From contig OW569376.1 of assembly GCA_937625935.1 (NCBI GenBank), forward strand, positions 124,001-188,000: 64,000 nt of DNA, in the 5' to 3' direction. Position numbers and translations under genes: made by a program. The notes below the pieces were generated by a model. It did no database searches. It was not told the origin of the DNA and saw only the letters and a list, made by a program, of their open reading frames with translations. Positions 61,401-64,000 of this stretch are shown one piece after another. The DNA comes from Tetramitus jugosus. Lineage: Eukaryota; Heterolobosea; Eutetramitea; Acrasida; Vahlkampfiidae. Positions within the stretch are counted from its first letter, which is position 1; each line of letters begins with the position of its first letter.

Positions 61401-62232
61401 AATTACAGGAGGCAGCAATATTCCAGCACTTAATGGCTTCTTGCATCGCTTTGGTATCATGCTTGGTGACACTATTTTCACTGGTCCATTTTTCCTCCCA
61501 TCAAATCCCAGCTTGTCGAGCACGATGATGAGTGGTTCAAGTATTACTCGGTTTCCTCGAAATGGAGAACTGTTGTTTGCAAATGTAAGTAACGAAACAC
61601 CAAAGTTATTGTCAAGAGACAGAGAGCACAGGAAACTGCCCATGAGAGTTTACACAGTACCTATCCTTGGCCTCTATCAAGTTCCTCAACAGAAAGGTCA
61701 GAGTGCACAATCAAAAAGTGGAAAGATTGTTGTTTTTGGTGATTCGAACTGTATTGATACTGTAAGTAAGTTGCCACAGAATCAAATGTGTATCTGGTTG
61801 CTCGAAGACATCCTTTCGTATACAAATCTTGGGAAGAGAGCTGTCTGGATGGATCAAGATCTCGTTCAATTGTCTCAACAGGACTACATCTATTCCTTAG
61901 CAGGAGAAAAGACCATGGGCGGCTACACCAAACCCGTGCCAGAACGGATTGCAAACTCACCTCTTCCAAAGTATTCGAGACAACCTCTGTTGTCCAGTTC
62001 TTCACCAATCGCAACGTTTGACGTGAAGAATTGGCCAAATGATTCTTCACCCTTTTACATTGATGTTTGGGCAACTGATTCATTAGATGCACATTCATTT
62101 GGACGCACATCTCGCTCGAGAATTCTCTTTCCAGTGTCTGTTGTGTTTGTGCTCATGTTCATACTAATGTACATGAGTTTATCGAAAAGACGATATATGA
62201 TTCGACAGCATGTGAGACCTCATACGGTTTAA
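58411..62232 (+). CDS. MBTPS1: Site-1 protease (membrane-bound subtilase, SKI-1 type)
   Basis: 1273 residues. Signal peptide (LLITILFFCSLLLVRPFFA), then ~360 residues of low-complexity prodomain-like sequence rich in Gln, Asn, Ser and His. The subtilase domain follows: DIHVAVFDTGLCPNSHGF (Asp ~389), DSHGHGTFVASVIAG (His ~420), SAIGNDGPLYGTLNNPAD (oxyanion Asn ~518), KLSGTSVASPVATGVVALLL (Ser ~606). The downstream region with WDQYHQLIYPTASYVPKDDL and FVRVFNTLIRKGYYIEVL, and a C-terminal helix (FPVSVVFVLMFILMYMSL) with basic tail, match S1P. S1P cleaves SREBP/ATF6-like membrane factors and GlcNAc-1-phosphotransferase in the Golgi of animals. Internal splice junctions are not needed. Confidence 0.92.
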   Translation: MNYWTLLITILFFCSLLLVRPFFAQVSPTTPTTFIHKNDNFHDEQENNVINAVQPLSFLKRTPINDSSSSSHTWNNDHHQQQQQQQEEEEEDYLVMFHHYYQSSIHFHILYQIVTDHYYSVPHDVKNDDQSESLLSLQKTWIESCVSVIQRDNTATRMFPSDFVLLHFSNDTLMMTQQSSSSSSSLSFTSTTRRRAMRDCNQVKQWFLSALLLDEQQKKKNGRIKRVVPNRKLIQRVLLNQSQKQQCTNIQSSNIVKSNTSQSSLIHHNNKKNKNKKKHVGRVTTNWDAVGQRKLSQDGPATRQENGLDTNQNANNNNNNHNNEEEEETNDEMNGGDQVDDKRRRSSSDNVPSLTTPRDLKSTLSANEIFDAQKLWDEGVTGADIHVAVFDTGLCPNSHGFKHIEEQINYTYEETPYDSHGHGTFVASVIAGSCQDENKCCTKMKGLAPDAHLHIFKVFTHEQVSYTSWFLDAFNYALQKRIDILNLSIGGPDYMDVPFVDKIRELAAHNIIVVSAIGNDGPLYGTLNNPADLSSVLGIGAVDHVSMRIAPFSSRGTTLYELSLGGYGRMKPDLVTFGVRVLGHSCPDGIETKENGQGVNRCQKLSGTSVASPVATGVVALLLSASYKLSQSSEGTPKTISELQRESFINPASIKQILVQSAQRVPHHNMFEQGAGKIDLLRAYTLLQQEFKAHYADKHRDVQLDKNAKDREGVVIVDDDWPRASLLPSSLDFTETTYAWPFSAQPLYYSQIPVIVNITILNGMSQFGEIIDPPEFVPDDETSQLLDIKFTYSKRMSVWTGYLALHITVKEPGRFYSGIVSGKAKLTVRARLLGTDLDIVRQQTIFLPVKANIIPTPMRSSRILWDQYHQLIYPTASYVPKDDLSEFVEPEMNHNVVDWNGDHPHTNFVRVFNTLIRKGYYIEVLNSGDWTTFDARNYGTLLIVDIEDEIMESEALKLENDVRKLGLNVVIFADWYNEHVIGRLKFLDDNTQSIWIPITGGSNIPALNGFLHRFGIMLGDTIFTGPFFLPSNPSLSSTMMSGSSITRFPRNGELLFANVSNETPKLLSRDREHRKLPMRVYTVPILGLYQVPQQKGQSAQSKSGKIVVFGDSNCIDTVSKLPQNQMCIWLLEDILSYTNLGKRAVWMDQDLVQLSQQDYIYSLAGEKTMGGYTKPVPERIANSPLPKYSRQPLLSSSSPIATFDVKNWPNDSSPFYIDVWATDSLDAHSFGRTSRSRILFPVSVVFVLMFILMYMSLSKRRYMIRQHVRPHTV

Positions 62233-62341
62233 GGTGGCGCAACTCCCACGAATATTTGGCCGAATTTTGTTGGTCTAGAATGCACAGAATGGTAACGGCC
62301 GATGACTCCCGCCAAATCACAAGTACAATAAAAACAAGGAG

Positions 62342-63298
62342 ATGAAGGACAGTTCGTGGCATTGGGAAACATCATATCTGAGAGCTGTTGAAAGTGCTCC
62401 TAGCTCAAGACAAAGTAACATATCCAAAAGATCTCAATTGAACACTATTGATATTGATGGAGCTCAACCACGTCCATTTTCCAAGGCAACAGAACTCTGT
62501 TTGCCTAATTTTCACTCAACATTGGATATCGAGGGAGGTCAACCACGCAAGTTAATTCCTACGGTCGTGAACAAACCAAATGATAGAAATTTGCGGAATG
62601 ACGATATTGAGCACAGTCGACCCTACGTGAACCGAATGATCACCAATCGAGTGGTTGATCCGTTGAATCCAGACTATATGCTTCCCTCCACATCGATTAG
62701 AGCTATAACACCACCGAGATTCTTGAGAGAGACGAATAGAGTTCAGGATATTAACAATGATCCTGATTACCCCACTCTGAAAAAGCCCTCTGAGTTCGCC
62801 ACAAGAAATCACATGGACTACAAAGATGCAGTAGGAACACAAACTGCTGTTGCGCGACTGAAGCCTAGACAATCCAAGCATTTTGGTCCATTAGAAGTAA
62901 CAGATATCAATAATGACAGAATATTTCGTACAAGGAGAGTTGGAAATCCTTTGTCACCAAGATATACCTACGATACTCCACAAGAGATGAATGAAAACCG
63001 CAGCCAAAGGAAGGAGAGTAATCATAACATTGGAGTGATTGCAGGTAATCATCCCAGGAAGTTGCCTCCTATGAGAAATGATCGACCGCTGCTATCGCTC
63101 AAGACTGACGATATAGAGAATATGAAGAGAACTGTGCTGCACTTTGTTCCTCCATCCTTCCCAGTCAACCGTCGGCAATATCGTCAAATCAACAATATTG
63201 ACGACATAGAGAAGGTCCATCCATCAAATAAGTTTACAACTTTTGCAAAGACAACACAACGAAGTACAAACCCTTTGAATCCAGTTTATAAATTTTAG
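62342..63298 (+). CDS. Repeat-motif protein, probably cilium/flagellum associated
   Basis: 318 basic residues without membrane or globular signals. Two motifs alternate: a D-I-x-(G/x)-(A/G/S)-x-P-(R/x) unit (IDIDGAQPRPF, LDIEGGQPRKL, DDIEHSRPYV, IDDIEKVHPSN, TDDIENMKRT) and an N-P-L-x-P-x-Y unit (VVDPLNPDYMLP, VGNPLSPRYTYD, and the end TNPLNPVYKF). Repeats of this sort, each DIxGAxP followed by NPLxPxY, are seen in disordered microtubule- or axoneme-associated proteins of flagellated protists; I infer this from motif memory. It starts 109 bp after site-1 protease on the same strand. No named family assigned. Confidence 0.55.
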   Translation: MKDSSWHWETSYLRAVESAPSSRQSNISKRSQLNTIDIDGAQPRPFSKATELCLPNFHSTLDIEGGQPRKLIPTVVNKPNDRNLRNDDIEHSRPYVNRMITNRVVDPLNPDYMLPSTSIRAITPPRFLRETNRVQDINNDPDYPTLKKPSEFATRNHMDYKDAVGTQTAVARLKPRQSKHFGPLEVTDINNDRIFRTRRVGNPLSPRYTYDTPQEMNENRSQRKESNHNIGVIAGNHPRKLPPMRNDRPLLSLKTDDIENMKRTVLHFVPPSFPVNRRQYRQINNIDDIEKVHPSNKFTTFAKTTQRSTNPLNPVYKF

Positions 63299-63531
63299 TC
63301 CGAACCTCCCTAACGATTACTTGTTGGTGCGTCATTGAGACAATGGAACTATCCAACGGGCCGTTTGTCGGATGAGGTCTTTTTTTGGACGTTTGATTTC
63401 ATCGAATGAGTAGAATGAGCAGATCGGCCACTCACCCAAAACGACTCGGTTTTTACTGCGGTTGTTGATTTAACACCACCGACACAACGAACCACGCACT
63501 CACACAACTAAAGCAAGAACCTCAACTCACC

Positions 63532-64000
63532 ATGCAATTGTCTTCCCGCTCACTTAAACAAGTGATTCTCTTTAGTGTCATCTTCTTTAGCTTCTTAGTG
63601 GTCATTTATTGGGCGGTTGTGAACAAGAACAGCATTAGTGGTGATGATATCCAACATCCTGTAGAAACTCTCGTGGCAGACCGAGATGATGTCAATGCTA
63701 GAGCGATCGAAAATCAATATCGCGGCATTACAAAACAGGAATTCCTACAAGCCAGTCAACTTGCAAGAGATATTGAAAAAAAGTGTAGATCAAACATTGG
63801 ACAATCTGGTTGCGTCACGGAAGCTTGTCCTACTCTTCCATTTGGTTTCAATGCCAGACCAAAGGGTCACACTGAAGAGCTCGTTGGCAACAATTGTGAA
63901 CCATGGATGCGTCGTGATGTTGTCTTGTTGCTCAATCAATTGGTAAAGCCCTATTTTACAGTGTTGGAGTGGAGCTCGGGATCGAGCACCATTTGGACAC
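63532..64000 (+). CDS. SAM-dependent methyltransferase-like, type II membrane protein (copy B, 3' end outside window)
   Basis: Open from ATG 63532 to the window end (156 codons). Start MQLSSRSLKQ, anchor VILFSVIFFSFLVVIYWAVV, stem to about residue 65, then GITKQEFLQASQLARDIEKK, CGxxEACP-type cysteines, LPFGFNARPKGH, NNCEPWMRRDVVLLLNQLVK, PYFTVLEWSSGSSTIW (motif I of a class I SAM fold). It is intact through the place where copy A (4221) is frameshifted, so it may be the functional gene. The catalytic end must be sought beyond the window. Confidence 0.8.
   Translation, partial: MQLSSRSLKQVILFSVIFFSFLVVIYWAVVNKNSISGDDIQHPVETLVADRDDVNARAIENQYRGITKQEFLQASQLARDIEKKCRSNIGQSGCVTEACPTLPFGFNARPKGHTEELVGNNCEPWMRRDVVLLLNQLVKPYFTVLEWSSGSSTIWT

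Noticed and set aside
63686-63946. 86-codon frame near the right edge
   Set aside because: It is a shadow; the correct frame starts at 63532, matches copy A and remains open to the window end.
1-64000. CRISPR arrays, bacterial operons or insertion sequences
   Set aside because: No regularly spaced repeats, and spliced eukaryotic genes throughout.

Overview
The window reads as nuclear DNA of a single-celled eukaryote with compact, intron-poor genes. Three genes need short introns (about 97 to 191 bp; two of the three donors are GTATGT, all acceptors AG), many proteins carry Asn, Gln or Ser runs, and the set of conserved genes is eukaryotic: RNA polymerase I largest subunit, ESCRT-III VPS2, kaptin, PIG-T, akirin and site-1 protease. 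The DUF4116 repeat protein, the EGF/RCC1 surface-protein relic and a probable cilium protein fit a heterolobosean amoeboflagellate such as Naegleria. That organism call is inference; no ribosomal marker is present.

Layout. (1) 1-8.7 kb: membrane-anchored glycan enzymes: a CAS1-type O-acetyltransferase fused to a PC-esterase-like domain (cut by the window edge), an FkbM methyltransferase, a second SAM methyltransferase (frameshifted), a DXD glycosyltransferase head-to-head with a CGHC thioredoxin-like protein, and a GT31-like glycosyltransferase. (2) 8.7-39.8 kb: mostly decayed sequence: remains of unknown genes, a tRNA-Asp with a 5'-truncated non-LTR retrotransposon inserted about 40 bp upstream of it (15-bp target duplication), three related integrase genes in different states of decay, a SWIM-finger gene, two DDE transposase relics, an EGF/RCC1 relic and an AlbA_2 (Schlafen-type) relic, with only a TPR gene and a DUF4116 gene intact. 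(3) 39.9-42.8 kb: a second copy of the FkbM, glycosyltransferase and thioredoxin-like set. (4) 43-63.3 kb: tightly packed conserved genes, including a second GT31-like gene, then at the right edge a second copy of the SAM methyltransferase, cut by the window end.

How the genes may work together. At least six families that look Golgi- or ER-resident (N-terminal anchor and lumenal catalytic domain, or polytopic) recur in this window: O-acetyl transfer, two kinds of methyl transfer, two kinds of glycosyl transfer, and a thiol-oxidoreductase. I infer a clustered, repeatedly duplicated pathway that builds and caps (acetylates or methylates) a surface or secreted glycan. The two DXD glycosyltransferase copies are almost identical over about 0.95 kb while neighbouring duplicates are clearly more diverged, which points to recent gene conversion. 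Relics of the same families (a piece of glycosyltransferase at 21.5-21.8 kb, a piece of the CAS1 gene near 5.15 kb) show continuing birth and death of the cluster.
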